A stretch of DNA of 22,673 nt, taken from Nostoc sp. CHAB 5834. Its GTDB lineage: Bacteria; Cyanobacteriota; Cyanobacteriia; Cyanobacteriales; Nostocaceae. The stretch spans positions 1 through 22,673 of the forward strand of contig JAIVFU010000102.1 of NCBI GenBank assembly GCA_020829485.1, written 5' to 3'. The translations under genes were made by a program, and so were the position numbers. Numbering within the stretch: the first letter of the stretch is position 1; each line of letters starts with the position of its first letter. The notes under the pieces are model-generated. The model saw nothing but the letters and a program-made list of their open reading frames with translations. It searched no databases and was not told the DNA's origin. This document shows positions 22,363 to 22,673 of this stretch, in pieces.

Positions 22363-22510
22363 GGAACTGGATTACAATAATTTTACATTAAAAAACACAT
22401 AGTTTGAATTATTCACACCGACTTACTTATATGTAACAAATATGTTGTTAAATGGTATAAGGAATATTTGTATCCCCTCAATATTTCGGGGTCAGGAGTG
22501 ATTAGGGCAT

Positions 22511-22672
22511 CTATGAGCAACCAAAGGAATTAAGAGAAGACTGCTCATGAATAATAGTCGCCAAAGAGGGAATATTACCAAGTTGAGAAATCCGGTCGCG
22601 CACATACTCAAAAAAGCTGATTCCCAACTTACGAGTAGTAGCAACAAGGGAAATAATTGTATCCCAAGCCTT
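22511..22672 (-). CDS. C-terminal fragment of a probable transposase (runs off the window)
   Basis: On the minus strand the frame is open from the window edge to a TAG at 22511-22513 and gives 53 residues. It includes KAWDTIISLVATTRKLGISF, then FEYVRDRI and IPSLATIIHEQ. This style of ending (a strand, RKxGISFFEYVRDR, then a proline-serine-leucine tail) resembles the C-terminus of IS66-like transposases in cyanobacteria. The family call is tentative because the catalytic part lies outside the window. The gene, and so possibly an insertion sequence, continues to the right. Confidence 0.55.
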   Translation of the reverse strand, partial: KAWDTIISLVATTRKLGISFFEYVRDRISQLGNIPSLATIIHEQSSLNSFGCS

Positions 22673-22673
22673 A

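Larger units (their letters stand above)
21653..22510. other. Gene-poor region between ubiD and the transposase fragment
   Basis: No long ORF is present. The region holds a strong GC hairpin with T-tract (21931-21976), the inverted repeat GAGTTTGCGT/ACGCAAACTC (22023-22032, 22071-22080), a repeat of the GCGAGACG...CTCTCGTAGAGA type (about 22096-22132), and a palindrome at 22319-22362. GTATC/GATAC (21855-21868) is a small dyad. A 38-codon hydrophobic ORF at 21908-22024 overlaps the hairpin. Confidence 0.5.

Overview
The window looks like chromosomal DNA of a filamentous, probably heterocyst-forming cyanobacterium of the Nostoc/Tolypothrix/Scytonema type. The reasons are many HIP1 octamers (GCGATCGC), several families of short dispersed palindromic repeats typical of these genomes, low-to-moderate GC, and cyanobacterial marker genes: an AgrE/ArgZ-type arginine dihydrolase-ornithine cyclodeaminase fusion, a UbiD-like decarboxylase as used for plastoquinone, a DUF4058 protein and a DUF2085 protein. 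The genus is an inference; no ribosomal RNA or tRNA gene is visible.

Layout. 1-92 may hold the tail of a gene cut by the window edge. 389-1336 (+) is a nucleotide-sugar 4-epimerase, followed by a convergent small unknown gene (1420-1782, -). 1783-3277 has no convincing intact gene. It holds at least five different repeats, including a MITE-like element, a 21-bp-module minisatellite that keeps one frame open, and two further long palindromes. 3278-4789 (+) is an unknown lipoprotein followed by a small helical protein, with a second MITE-like element abutting the stop codon. 4974-8918 (-) is a very large polytopic membrane protein, and 9212-10795 (-) is a GT39/ArnT-type membrane glycosyltransferase. 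10796-11736 is mostly intergenic with a possible gene remnant and repeats. 11737-14427 (+) is agrE followed by a DUF2085 membrane protein.

14687-16324 (-) is a PD-(D/E)XK-nuclease-like domain fused to eight TPRs. 16325-18560 is an AT-rich accessory patch with an 86-aa unknown (+), a two-TM unknown (-) and a stand-alone zinc-ribbon/HTH protein of IS1595 type (-), whose start codon lies in a 40-bp palindrome. 18563-19945 (-) holds a DUF4058 protein and a secreted double-SH3 protein. 20144-21652 (-) is ubiD. 21653-22510 is intergenic, with an orphan GC-rich hairpin plus T-tract and more palindromes. The right edge carries the C-terminal end of a probable transposase.

Functionally, the recognisable metabolic genes (epimerase, AgrE, UbiD, GT39) are housekeeping or envelope genes that need not cooperate. 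No complete, recognised multi-gene defence or secondary-metabolite system is visible. The most novel-looking items are the nuclease-like/TPR fusion with its small unknown neighbours, the palindrome over the zinc-ribbon gene start, the heptad-encoding minisatellite, and the orphan terminator-like hairpin.
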